The notes under the pieces were generated by a model that worked only from the letters and a program-made list of their open reading frames with translations, was not told the DNA's origin and ran no database searches. Of a stretch of DNA of 6,024 bases, positions 1-5,943 are shown piece by piece. A program made the translations under genes and the position numbers. Source of the stretch: Panacagrimonas sp. (GTDB lineage Bacteria > Pseudomonadota > Gammaproteobacteria > Nevskiales > Nevskiaceae); contig JAJFJX010000269.1 in the NCBI GenBank assembly GCA_021773655.1, positions 1 through 6,024 on the forward strand. Direction: 5' to 3'. Within the stretch, counting starts at the first letter, position 1, and each line of letters opens with the position of its first letter.

Positions 1-1
1 G

Positions 2-1378
2 AAGGTGCTCTCGGGGCTTGAACTGGAATCGGCGCTCGACCCCCTAGATGACCAGACATACTATTTTAGCTCAGTGCGCAGCACATCGAGCAATCAGCTG
101 CTTGTCTCGGGTGGCAGGTCTGCCGTTATTGGCGCGAGCCCGAGGCACGCTCGGATCTGGATCGGTCCAACGCGCTCCTGGGACGAGTTCACAGGCCGCA
201 TGGCACTTGTCTTAGATCAAGCAGCGGAAAAAACGGCGGCAGAACTACCCAGTACGCCCTCCATCCCCATTCTCGCCCAACCTACCAGCGGCGTTGATGG
301 CGTCGAGCAGCCATATGAAATGGCCGTCATTGTGCCCGAACTGGCGGTGGCGGGCGTTGAACATGACGATGGGGAAGAGCGATGGCTACAGCAATTCAGC
401 GACGCTGTGCGCTTTGATATTAGCGCCGTCGATGGCAGCCCGAATTTCGACGCCGATGTGTTTTGGGGCGACGAACAGCTTGGCCGGCTAGCCTACGAAT
501 TCGAGCCACGGAGCGGGGGCGAGGTTGGCATGAAGGTGGGAACGATACAATGGGGTGAGGGGGAGGAGCACCACCAGGATTTGCGCAAGATTTGTCAAAA
601 CTCTGACAACCTTACAGTCTACTTCGACACTGGCCACATCTACGCCCGAGGGCAACTCTACAGGACCCAGTTCAGGGATGCGCAATTCACTGATTGGCGC
701 TGGGTAAACATGGCGCAAGACAACATCGTGGTGCGCCAAGAAAAGCCTGTCGATGGGCGGAGATTTGCTGTCGAGAATATTGGCGACGCTAACGACCGCT
801 CTCTGTTTGGATTGGTCGCAAGGAACTGGCCAGACTTGGAGGACCGGGGAGCGCCCAGAGGTTGGTTGGTCTGCGATGACGGATCGATGGAATCGGCCGA
901 CTTCATTCATTTTGACGAGACGGCCAATCCGCCCCGTTTGACGCTCATTCACGTCAAGGGCAGCCATTCAGACAGCGCGGACCGCGGCGTGTCCGTTTCC
1001 GACCACGAAGTTGTCGTCGGCCAAGCAGTTAAAAACCTTCGCCACGTTGACCGCGGCATTCTCATCGAAAAGCTGGCGTCTAATAGCGACGGGCAGCTCA
1101 GAGACGCCGTCTGGCGTGACGGCGAGAGGCAGCAAGATCGTGCTGGTGTGCTAGAGGTTCTGAGAGACGCCGGAGCCAATATGGAGAAGCGAGTGGTGGT
1201 CTTGCAGCCGCGCGTCCGGCGTAGCGTCCATGACCGCATTCGCCTAGAAATGACGGGCGACAATGCAAGTTCGGAAATTCGCCGCATGCAGCAGCTGGAC
1301 GCGCTGTTGTTGGGTGCGCGAGCTGCCTGTTATGCTCTCGGCGCTTCATTCGAGGTCATTGCCGAAGACGATCTCTGA
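2..1378 (+). CDS. C-terminal part of a helicase-associated defence protein with PD-(D/E)XK-like nuclease domain (5' truncated)
   Basis: The reading frame is open to the left edge; the first possible start is a GTG at base 5, but no leader is visible, so this is probably the last ~458 residues of a larger protein. Counting from that GTG, residues ~285-350 hold the recognisable part: a CDDGSMESADFI segment (D291, D292, E296, D299), a hydrophobic strand ending in HVKG (H316, K318), then a helix with E335 and Q340 (EVVVGQAVKNL). This acidic / HxK / Q order matches a PD-(D/E)XK-type nuclease core in which H replaces the usual E of ExK. From memory, this variant occurs at the C-terminus of long DEAD/DEAH-box helicase-related phage-defence proteins; the helicase part would lie outside the window, which is inference. 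Residues 1-280 match nothing I know. It converges on the Mrr-like gene across 83 bp with no convincing terminator. Coding status is secure; function is moderately supported. Confidence 0.6.
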   Translation, partial: KVLSGLELESALDPLDDQTYYFSSVRSTSSNQLLVSGGRSAVIGASPRHARIWIGPTRSWDEFTGRMALVLDQAAEKTAAELPSTPSIPILAQPTSGVDGVEQPYEMAVIVPELAVAGVEHDDGEERWLQQFSDAVRFDISAVDGSPNFDADVFWGDEQLGRLAYEFEPRSGGEVGMKVGTIQWGEGEEHHQDLRKICQNSDNLTVYFDTGHIYARGQLYRTQFRDAQFTDWRWVNMAQDNIVVRQEKPVDGRRFAVENIGDANDRSLFGLVARNWPDLEDRGAPRGWLVCDDGSMESADFIHFDETANPPRLTLIHVKGSHSDSADRGVSVSDHEVVVGQAVKNLRHVDRGILIEKLASNSDGQLRDAVWRDGERQQDRAGVLEVLRDAGANMEKRVVVLQPRVRRSVHDRIRLEMTGDNASSEIRRMQQLDALLLGARAACYALGASFEVIAEDDL

Positions 1379-1461
1379 TCGGCTTGCGTCTGAGATAGGC
1401 AGAGTTGTCGCCTGCGAGCTTTCGAGAGGTCCAGGGAGAATCACCCTATTAGGCCGCCGCT

Positions 1462-2313
1462 CTAGTCCGGCATTTGCCTCCTCGGATGCGGCAACCAAAG
1501 CCCATTTCGGTTTGGCTTGTAGCTCTTCAGGTTACCAAGAAGCCACCCCCCGTCCTTTAGTTCTATCCCGCGAATTCTCAACTCGGGTGTCGAAGTTTTT
1601 CGAAACTTTTTAAAACCTCTTGGCGAAATGATGACCGCGTACTGCCACTCGTATTTCGGTCTCTCCAGCACGTACGCTCCGAGTACACTCTGAACTATTT
1701 CAATGCCAACCTTTGATTTATGCTGCTTGATCTCCACAAAAACCCGCCGGGCACGCCGGCCTTCTCCAGGAACATTGGAAACGAAAATATCTGCTGAAGT
1801 TCTCGGATCCCTGCCTACGAGGCGTACATCCGTCCAGCCTTGGGAGGAGAAAAATTCGGCGAAAAGATGCTCCGATACATCCCATGGCAGTTTGGCAAAG
1901 TCGGCGCTATGTTGTTGCAAGTGCTCAATTACTGACAATTCCAAGGCAGGTACGTTCTCAATGACATCGCCTATCCAGACCGGCGGCTCCGCAGTCGCCA
2001 CCTTGCCTTGTGAAATATCGCGCGAGAGTCCTTCGTGGAGTGCGCTGATTTTGTATTCATCACGTTGTCGGAGAACGCTCCGCTCCTGAGCCTCCTGTGC
2101 ATAGTCGCGTTCTATCGCTTGCTGACGCTCACTTCTTATTCTTGCGGTCGCGTCTGAATCGGTATGCCGCCGAAGGGCCTCATACCATTTGTAGGCATTG
2201 CGAGATCCGTCGAAAGCTCCGTCCACAATAAGCTCGGCGGCAGCGTCTCGGTATCTTGCCTCCCGTCGCATTTCTTCATATCGGTGTTGGCGAGCCGGAT
2301 TTATACAAACCAT
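1462..2313 (-). CDS. Mrr-type restriction endonuclease-like protein
   Basis: A complete 283-residue protein, ATG to TAG. Residues ~142-262 form an Mrr_cat-like (PD-(D/E)XK) DNA endonuclease domain: E148 in the first helix (SEHLFAEFF), a 'QGW' turn, the metal-binding aspartate D175 (TSADIFV), E194 and K196 in VEIKQ, and a following helix with Q208 (VGIEIVQSVLGAY). All residues expected for metal-dependent DNA cleavage are present, so it is probably active. The N-terminal ~105 residues are highly charged and probably helical, rich in Arg/Glu/Gln (18-25, 58-88); I do not recognise them, and they may mediate target binding or oligomerisation. The family includes Mrr, which cuts methylated DNA, but many relatives have unknown specificity. 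The start is well supported by AAGGAGGG 8 bases upstream. The gene lies downstream of the XRE regulator on the same strand, 122 bp away, with its own candidate promoter. Confidence 0.85.
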   Translation of the reverse strand: MVCINPARQHRYEEMRREARYRDAAAELIVDGAFDGSRNAYKWYEALRRHTDSDATARIRSERQQAIERDYAQEAQERSVLRQRDEYKISALHEGLSRDISQGKVATAEPPVWIGDVIENVPALELSVIEHLQQHSADFAKLPWDVSEHLFAEFFSSQGWTDVRLVGRDPRTSADIFVSNVPGEGRRARRVFVEIKQHKSKVGIEIVQSVLGAYVLERPKYEWQYAVIISPRGFKKFRKTSTPELRIRGIELKDGGWLLGNLKSYKPNRNGLWLPHPRRQMPD

Positions 2314-2321
2314 CGTGTTGT

Positions 2322-2329
2322 CCCTCCTT
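2322..2329 (-). promoter_or_regulatory. Strong ribosome binding site of the Mrr-like gene
   Basis: On the minus strand this reads AAGGAGGG, followed by 8 bases and the ATG at 2313-2311. It is near-perfect anti-16S complementarity and fixes the start. A second purine-rich site, GAGGAGG (2350-2344), lies about 21 bases further upstream with no ATG or GTG between the two. That site may be idle or act as a ribosome standby site. Confidence 0.7.
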
Positions 2330-2347
2330 GCGCTCTGTTAGTTCCTC

Positions 2348-2376
2348 CTCAAAACGATACGGTGCTGATATGTCAA
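2348..2376 (-). promoter_or_regulatory. Candidate sigma70-type promoter of the Mrr-like gene
   Basis: The minus strand has a consensus -35 hexamer TTGACA at 2376-2371, 57 bases before the ATG. At 16-17 bp spacing the -10 would be TTTTGA or TTTGAG, a poor match, so this would be weak or activator-dependent. A GTAGAC element (2383-2378) sits immediately upstream of the -35, inside the palindrome TCTACGTAGA (2379-2388). It resembles the boxes around the XRE gene, so XRE-mediated control of this promoter is possible. Confidence 0.35.
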
Positions 2377-2389
2377 CGTCTACGTAGAG

Positions 2390-2404
2390 GCGGTGTTGCA
2401 CCGC
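2390..2404. other. Short hairpin after the XRE regulator gene
   Basis: A perfect 6-bp inverted repeat, GCGGTG and CACCGC, with a 3-base loop, starts 31 bases past the regulator's stop codon. There is no T-tract on either strand, so it is not a typical intrinsic terminator. It could weakly attenuate or stabilise the regulator mRNA, or separate it from the downstream Mrr-like gene. Confidence 0.3.
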
Positions 2405-2435
2405 AGGAGTCGGTGGCTGTCGGAACCGAGGTCGA

Positions 2436-2639
2436 TCAGTCCAACAGCCGACCCGGTTTCACACCAAGGGCACTGGCCAGCTTCTCGATCACGGTCAAAC
2501 TAGGGTTTCGGGCACCACGCTCTAGGTCGCTGATATAGGTGCGATGCAGGCCAGCCTCGAATGCAAACTCCTCCTGCGACCAGCCGTTTTTCTGGCGTAG
2601 GCGGCGTAAATTTCGACCCAGGCGTTCGCGAATATCCAC
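2436..2639 (-). CDS. XRE/Cro-family repressor, resembling restriction-modification controller (C) proteins
   Basis: With the GTG start at 2639 this is a 67-residue protein that is almost entirely a lambda-Cro-type helix-turn-helix domain (residues ~9-66). Landmarks are LRRLRQKNGWSQEEFA (11-26), the recognition helix in GLHRTYISDLERG (30-42), ARNPSL (43-48) and the closing helix EKLASALGV (52-60). Size and sequence style fit C proteins and orphan XRE repressors, which bind DNA as dimers. The frame stays open to a GTG at 2735, but those 32 extra residues are of unlikely composition (TSTWAWYGY...) and would cover the CTACA boxes. The shorter start leaves those boxes in the leader, though its Shine-Dalgarno is weak. 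It is divergent from the reader-nuclease gene and upstream of the Mrr-like gene on the same strand, as expected for a local regulator of a potentially toxic restriction cassette. Confidence 0.85.
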   Translation of the reverse strand: MDIRERLGRNLRRLRQKNGWSQEEFAFEAGLHRTYISDLERGARNPSLTVIEKLASALGVKPGRLLD

Positions 2640-2641
2640 GC

Positions 2642-2677
2642 CTACAGGTCGCGCGTGTGTCGACGATCGGTCTACAG
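2642..2677. promoter_or_regulatory. Repeated CTACAG boxes, candidate XRE operator sites
   Basis: Two CTACAG boxes lie exactly 30 bp apart (2642-2647 and 2672-2677), about three helical turns. Each sits in a small palindrome: CCT-AC-AGG (2641-2648) and GTCT-AC-AGAC (2670-2679). They directly precede the preferred GTG start of the XRE gene, a position suited to autorepression. That they are bound by the neighbouring XRE protein is inference. Confidence 0.4.
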
Positions 2678-2720
2678 ACGATGAGTGACAATTCGCTTGA
2701 CTTCGGTAGCCGTACCAAGC

Positions 2721-2750
2721 CCATGTAGACGTCACTTATCGGCTACATGG
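2721..2750. promoter_or_regulatory. Inverted repeat in the divergent control region, candidate XRE operator
   Basis: CCATGTAG (2721-2728) and CTACATGG (2743-2750) form a perfect 8-bp inverted repeat with a 14-bp centre, or 9 of 10 matches if extended inward. The arms contain the same CTACA core as the boxes nearer the XRE gene. The right arm ends 9 bases before the GTG of the nuclease at 2760, so a bound dimer would block transcription or translation of that gene. A TTGACT at 2697-2702 could be a plus-strand -35, with its -10 falling in the left arm, but no good -10 hexamer is visible. Confidence 0.5.
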
Positions 2751-2759
2751 CGGTGCAAA

Positions 2760-3695
2760 GTGCCGGCAAACAGCGATTTTGACCCGGGCCACGTTCGCTA
2801 CATCAAGCTTGGCCGTGGCGGTTTGTGGGCGGACCAGGCGATCAGCGAAGGCATTGTCCCGTTCGGCTACCACTTGGTCGATCACACGCTTTGTGCCGCG
2901 GGCGACTGGGACGCGGTCAGGCAGCAGTTGCTGGCCAACGGTCGCAAACCTAGCGGGGCGACCCAGGGCATCCGTGAGATCCGCGATTTCTACGAACTCG
3001 GAGAAGATACCCTTTGGGTCACGATGGCCGACGGACATCTGTGGTGGGCTTTCGCCGATAAGGACGTCAAAACCACCGGCGAACGGTTGCCGGACGTACC
3101 CAGCCGATACCGGGCCACCCTTGGGGGTTGGCGACGCGAAAGCCTCACTGGCGAACCCTTAGCCGTCCGAAACTTGAGCTCGGCGCTGACCCGCACGGCA
3201 ACTTATCGGATGACGATTTGCTCCGTTGAGCGCGCCGATTACCTTATCCGGCGCATCAAGGGTGAAGTGGACCCGTTGCACGTCGAGGCGAAGACCCTGC
3301 AGGAAAAGCTGCGCGACATAACACAAAAAATGATCCAGCAGCTGCACTGGGAAGAGTTTGAAACCTTGGTCGACCTGATATTTGCGCGCGGTGGCTGGCG
3401 GCGAACCAGCTTGTTGGGCGGCAACATGCCCGATGTCGATTTGATCCTCGACCAACCGGTCACCGGTGAAACTGCCTGGGTGCAGGTGAAGACCGCCAGC
3501 AGCCAATCCGAACTCAACGACTATGTTGAACGCTTCGAGCGCGACGGCAGCTGCGATCGCTTCTTTTTTGTCTGCCACAGCGGCGTGCTTGAAGCACCGC
3601 AGAAGCCAAACATGCACGTTTGGGCCGGCGCCAAACTCGCCGACCTTGCGGTGGACGTGGGGCTGTTCGATTGGCTCGTGCAACGGACCCGCTAA
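2760..3695 (+). CDS. Two-domain restriction endonuclease: unrecognised (possibly PUA/EVE-like) N-terminal domain plus Mrr-like nuclease
   Basis: The preferred GTG start gives 311 residues. Residues ~12-105 form a domain beginning YIKLGRGGLW (14-23), with SEGIVPFGYH and an aromatic strand pair DTLWVTMADGHLWWAF (83-98). This layout recalls PUA/EVE-like modified-base readers fused to type IV nucleases, but that is inference from pattern only. A helical linker (~170-195) leads to an Mrr-like PD-(D/E)XK domain (~195-285): EEFETLVDLIFARGGW with F200 and E201, P224-D225-V226-D227 followed by a LIL strand, then Q242 and K244 in WVQVKTA, and a later hydrophobic strand RFFFVCHSG. The QxK in place of ExK is a known variant in Mrr-like families. 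The frame extends 25 codons upstream to a GTG at 2685, but that part overlaps the inverted repeat and has unlikely composition. Its Shine-Dalgarno is weak. A plausible role is cleavage of modified phage DNA, controlled by the divergent XRE protein. Confidence 0.75.
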   Translation: MPANSDFDPGHVRYIKLGRGGLWADQAISEGIVPFGYHLVDHTLCAAGDWDAVRQQLLANGRKPSGATQGIREIRDFYELGEDTLWVTMADGHLWWAFADKDVKTTGERLPDVPSRYRATLGGWRRESLTGEPLAVRNLSSALTRTATYRMTICSVERADYLIRRIKGEVDPLHVEAKTLQEKLRDITQKMIQQLHWEEFETLVDLIFARGGWRRTSLLGGNMPDVDLILDQPVTGETAWVQVKTASSQSELNDYVERFERDGSCDRFFFVCHSGVLEAPQKPNMHVWAGAKLADLAVDVGLFDWLVQRTR

Positions 3696-3698
3696 GGC

Positions 3699-4085
3699 CT
3701 AGTCGATGGTTGGCATGCTACGCAACGTGTTGAGTTTCTCCTGCTCGGCGATCCATTGCTCCTTCGACATTGCTTCCGGCACGACGAGGTAGCCGGCCCC
3801 CGAGTCATCGGGCACCATCCGACTTTTTAGGTCCTCAAGGTATTTGGCAACCCTTACATCACCGGACATGGCTCTGTCGCGCGCCGCAAGAAGTATGAGC
3901 TCGACGGTGGTGACACATCGCGTGGTGCCGGCGTTGTTGACGACGTGTGTCTTAGCAGCCAATTCCCGCACGATCGTTTTTGTGTTGCGTGAACCCTTTG
4001 GGCGGCCACGAGGATTGCCGGATTTGCCTCTGACGAAACGGTTGGCGTGGCCCCGACCCCCGGATCTCGAGTCATCACTGCTCAT
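3699..4085 (-). CDS. DUF5681 domain protein (second of a tandem pair)
   Basis: A 128-residue protein with the hallmark basic Gly/Pro signature of DUF5681 at residues 17-32 (FVRGKSGNPRGRPKGS). A mostly helical body follows, including TTVELILLAARDRAMSGD and VAKYLEDL. The basic, glycine-rich N-terminus suggests nucleic-acid contact; the family's molecular role is not established, though it often lies beside prophage packaging or methyltransferase genes. It is paralogous to its upstream neighbour: signature, VEL/VEV helix and YLxxL helix align in the same order. Its ATG overlaps the neighbour's TGA as ATGA, pointing to translational coupling; its own Shine-Dalgarno is poor. It ends in TAG only 3 bp from the stop of the convergent nuclease gene, leaving no room for a terminator. 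Confidence 0.8.
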   Translation of the reverse strand: MSSDDSRSGGRGHANRFVRGKSGNPRGRPKGSRNTKTIVRELAAKTHVVNNAGTTRCVTTVELILLAARDRAMSGDVRVAKYLEDLKSRMVPDDSGAGYLVVPEAMSKEQWIAEQEKLNTLRSMPTID

Positions 4086-4579
4086 AGGTCCGGATACCCA
4101 ATCAGCTCGTCTTCAATACGCTGTTCTTCGGAGCGGCTAGCCAGGTACTCGGTTCGCCCGCCGTCGATCTCTTGCGCCGTCCAAGGTGGTACACCAAAAC
4201 GCTCGGCCATCAGCATGGCCATAGGCCACGGCATGGTGTTTGGCAGGGTAATAACGCCGCCGACAGACTCTTCGCTGACGCGAAGCACGCCGTGTTCTTC
4301 AAACAATTCCAGTAGGTAACGGATCGATCTAAAGTTCTTTTTTGAGACCGCGTCTTTCAACACCCGGTTGAGGGTGACCTCAACGGGTTGCATGCGGCGT
4401 TTCTTTCCCTGCTGGACGACAGTTACGGGTTCGTCCAATATCGCCAGCAGTTCTTCAGCAGTCATGTCGCGTTTCTTGGGCCTCCCCTTTCGGTTACCCG
4501 ATTGCCCCTTCTTGAATTGCGTCTGAACCGGCGGGCGAGCGTAACCGACTTCGTAGCCGCTATCATCGTCCTGGCTCAT
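4082..4579 (-). CDS. DUF5681 domain protein (first of a tandem pair)
   Basis: A 165-residue protein with the DUF5681 signature at residues 22-36 (FKKGQSGNRKGRPKK), followed by a helical region with the conserved pattern MQPVEVTLNRVLKDAVSK (~63-80) and IRYLLELFEEHG (~86-97). The C-terminal 60 residues (…PWPMAMLMAERFGVPPW…) are absent from the shorter paralog downstream. The protein is soluble, with no signal peptide or membrane segment. Its ATG overlaps the methyltransferase TGA by ATGA, so it is almost certainly co-translated from the same mRNA. The second gene of the operon overlaps its stop in the same way. In prophages such proteins often precede a large-terminase gene; none is visible here. 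Family assignment is firm, biochemical function unknown. Confidence 0.8.
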   Translation of the reverse strand: MSQDDDSGYEVGYARPPVQTQFKKGQSGNRKGRPKKRDMTAEELLAILDEPVTVVQQGKKRRMQPVEVTLNRVLKDAVSKKNFRSIRYLLELFEEHGVLRVSEESVGGVITLPNTMPWPMAMLMAERFGVPPWTAQEIDGGRTEYLASRSEEQRIEDELIGYPDL

Positions 4580-5931
4580 GCGACTACCCCATCGGCGGCC
4601 ACTGCAGTTTTGCAGGGTTCGGCGTCGCCCCGTCGTTGCGCCTCAAGCTCGGTGAATTTCTCGCCTGTGCCGCGCAACGTTGCCTCAAGACCCGACACGT
4701 CGCGAATCCGTCTGATGATGACGTCGCAGTAGGTGGGGTCTATTTCTATGCCGTAGCCGTGGCGTCCAGTTCTCTCGGCCGCGACGAGGGTTGTCCCCGA
4801 CCCGGCAAAGGCGTCGAGCACGATGCCACGCCTATTGGAACAATCGCGGATGGCGTCGGCGACCAGGGCAACGGGTTTTACTGTTGGGTGGAGCGCCAGG
4901 TCGTCGCGGTTGGCGCCAAACGCGTTGACGCCGGGGTAGCTCCAGACATTGGTTCGGTAGCGGCCGTATCGCCCTAGGTCGACGTTATTGAAGTGCTTCG
5001 CGGTTCCCGATTTGAACACCAAGACGAGCTCATGCTGCGAACGGTAGAGTGACCCCATACCGCCGTTGCTCTTGGCCCAAACACACAGGTTCTTAAGCTC
5101 GGTGTAGGAGACTTCGCCGGCGGCCAGCATTTCACTGAGGTGTCGCCAGTCGATGCATTGAAAGTGAATCGAGCCGTCGATTGAGAAAGCAGCCAGCTGC
5201 TTGAAGGTAACGGCTAGAAACTCGGTGAACTGACGCATCGACATCTCGCCGGATGCCATGGCGAATTCCCGATGCTGGGTCTTTCCGAGCCCACACACAT
5301 GGCCGTCGATCGGCACGTTGTAGGGCGGGTCGCAGAACACTAATTCGGCGAGACTGCTCCCAAGCAAGGTGGCGTAAGTCTCTGGCTTGGTGGCGTCGCC
5401 GCAAATGAGGCGATGATCGCCAATTTCCCAAACATCACCTAGCCGGGTTACGGGATGGGCAGGTTCGGCAACAGGTGCAAAATCCGCCGGGTCGGGCTCG
5501 GCGTCGTCCGGTGACGATGCGTCATATATAAGGCTATCGATCTCGGGCAGTGCAAGACCGGTGACCGTCAGATCGAGATCGACGTCCAGCTCGGCAATAT
5601 ACTGCAGCTCGCTGCCGAGCAATTCGAGGTCCCAGCCGGCGTTTTCGGCCAACCGGTTGTCCGCGATAATGTAGGCCCGAATGTCGGCTTCGCTCATATC
5701 GGCCATGCGTACCGTTGGCACCTCGGCCATGCCGAGGAATTTCGCCGCGGCGACGCGGCCGTGGCCGGCCATGATCCGGTTGTTTTCGTCGACTATGATC
5801 GGATTGGTAAACCCGAACCGCTGCATCGATGCCGCGATTTGCTCGATTTGCTCCGGCGAGTGGGTGCGCGGGTTTCCTCGATGCGGCTTCAGGGTATCTG
5901 GGTGCTGGTAGCAGATTTCAAGCTTTGCCAT
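4576..5931 (-). CDS. ParB-N domain fused to a beta-class DNA methyltransferase (N6-adenine or N4-cytosine)
   Basis: A complete 451-residue fusion. Residues ~5-95 are a ParB/Spo0J N-terminal nuclease-like domain: NPRTHSPEQI, FGFTNPIIVD, then the nucleotide-binding box MAGHGRVAAAKFLG with GHGR at 56-59. After a linker rich in Asp, Pro and Ala (~137-160), residues ~163-415 are an N6_N4_Mtase domain: the catalytic DPPY (201-204), HPTVKP (348-353), the AdoMet-binding motif I DAFAGSGTT (373-381) and GIEIDPTYC (394-402). DPPY before the FxGxG motif defines the beta class. It transfers a methyl group from S-adenosylmethionine to an exocyclic amine in DNA; target sequence and base are not predictable. 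GGAG lies 7 bases before the ATG. It leads an operon with two DUF5681 genes through a 4-bp overlap. The architecture is typical of phages and prophages. All catalytic motifs are intact, so an active enzyme is expected; no cognate restriction gene is identifiable by motif alone. Confidence 0.93.
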   Translation of the reverse strand: MAKLEICYQHPDTLKPHRGNPRTHSPEQIEQIAASMQRFGFTNPIIVDENNRIMAGHGRVAAAKFLGMAEVPTVRMADMSEADIRAYIIADNRLAENAGWDLELLGSELQYIAELDVDLDLTVTGLALPEIDSLIYDASSPDDAEPDPADFAPVAEPAHPVTRLGDVWEIGDHRLICGDATKPETYATLLGSSLAELVFCDPPYNVPIDGHVCGLGKTQHREFAMASGEMSMRQFTEFLAVTFKQLAAFSIDGSIHFQCIDWRHLSEMLAAGEVSYTELKNLCVWAKSNGGMGSLYRSQHELVLVFKSGTAKHFNNVDLGRYGRYRTNVWSYPGVNAFGANRDDLALHPTVKPVALVADAIRDCSNRRGIVLDAFAGSGTTLVAAERTGRHGYGIEIDPTYCDVIIRRIRDVSGLEATLRGTGEKFTELEAQRRGDAEPCKTAVAADGVVA

Positions 5932-5934
5932 GGC

Positions 5935-5942
5935 GGAGCTCC
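5935..5942. promoter_or_regulatory. Palindromic GGAGCTCC giving a Shine-Dalgarno on both strands
   Basis: The palindrome places GGAG 7 bases before the methyltransferase ATG (5931-5929, minus strand) and 5 bases before an ATG at 5944 on the plus strand. For the methyltransferase it is the best ribosome binding site available and supports the chosen start. Whether the plus-strand copy is used depends on the doubtful gene there. Confidence 0.5.
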
Positions 5943-5943
5943 A

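Noticed and set aside
488..967. A 159-codon minus-strand open frame opposite the first gene
   Set aside because: It lies wholly antisense to the well-supported nuclease-like coding frame, shows no recognisable domain, and is an expected by-product of GC-rich codon usage.
1379..1461. Possible bidirectional terminator between the convergent genes
   Set aside because: Only a 4-bp AGGC/GCCT pairing with a long loop is visible and there is no T-tract, so I do not call a terminator.
1263..1613. A 116-codon plus-strand open frame bridging the convergent gene ends
   Set aside because: It overlaps both supported genes out of frame, is rich in Ser/Arg/Leu in shadow-frame fashion and has no recognisable domain.
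2344..2350. GAGGAGG as the ribosome binding site of a small leader peptide before the Mrr-like gene
   Set aside because: No ATG or GTG follows at a suitable distance before the real AAGGAGG and ATG.
2685..2759. N-terminal extension of the plus-strand nuclease to a GTG at 2685
   Set aside because: The 25 extra residues are of unlikely composition, overlap the inverted repeat, and would overlap the divergent leader; the GTG at 2760 directly precedes the conserved-looking YIKLG region.
3159..3683. A 174-codon minus-strand open frame opposite the reader-nuclease gene
   Set aside because: It is fully antisense to a frame with intact nuclease motifs, lacks domain features and has no convincing ribosome binding site.
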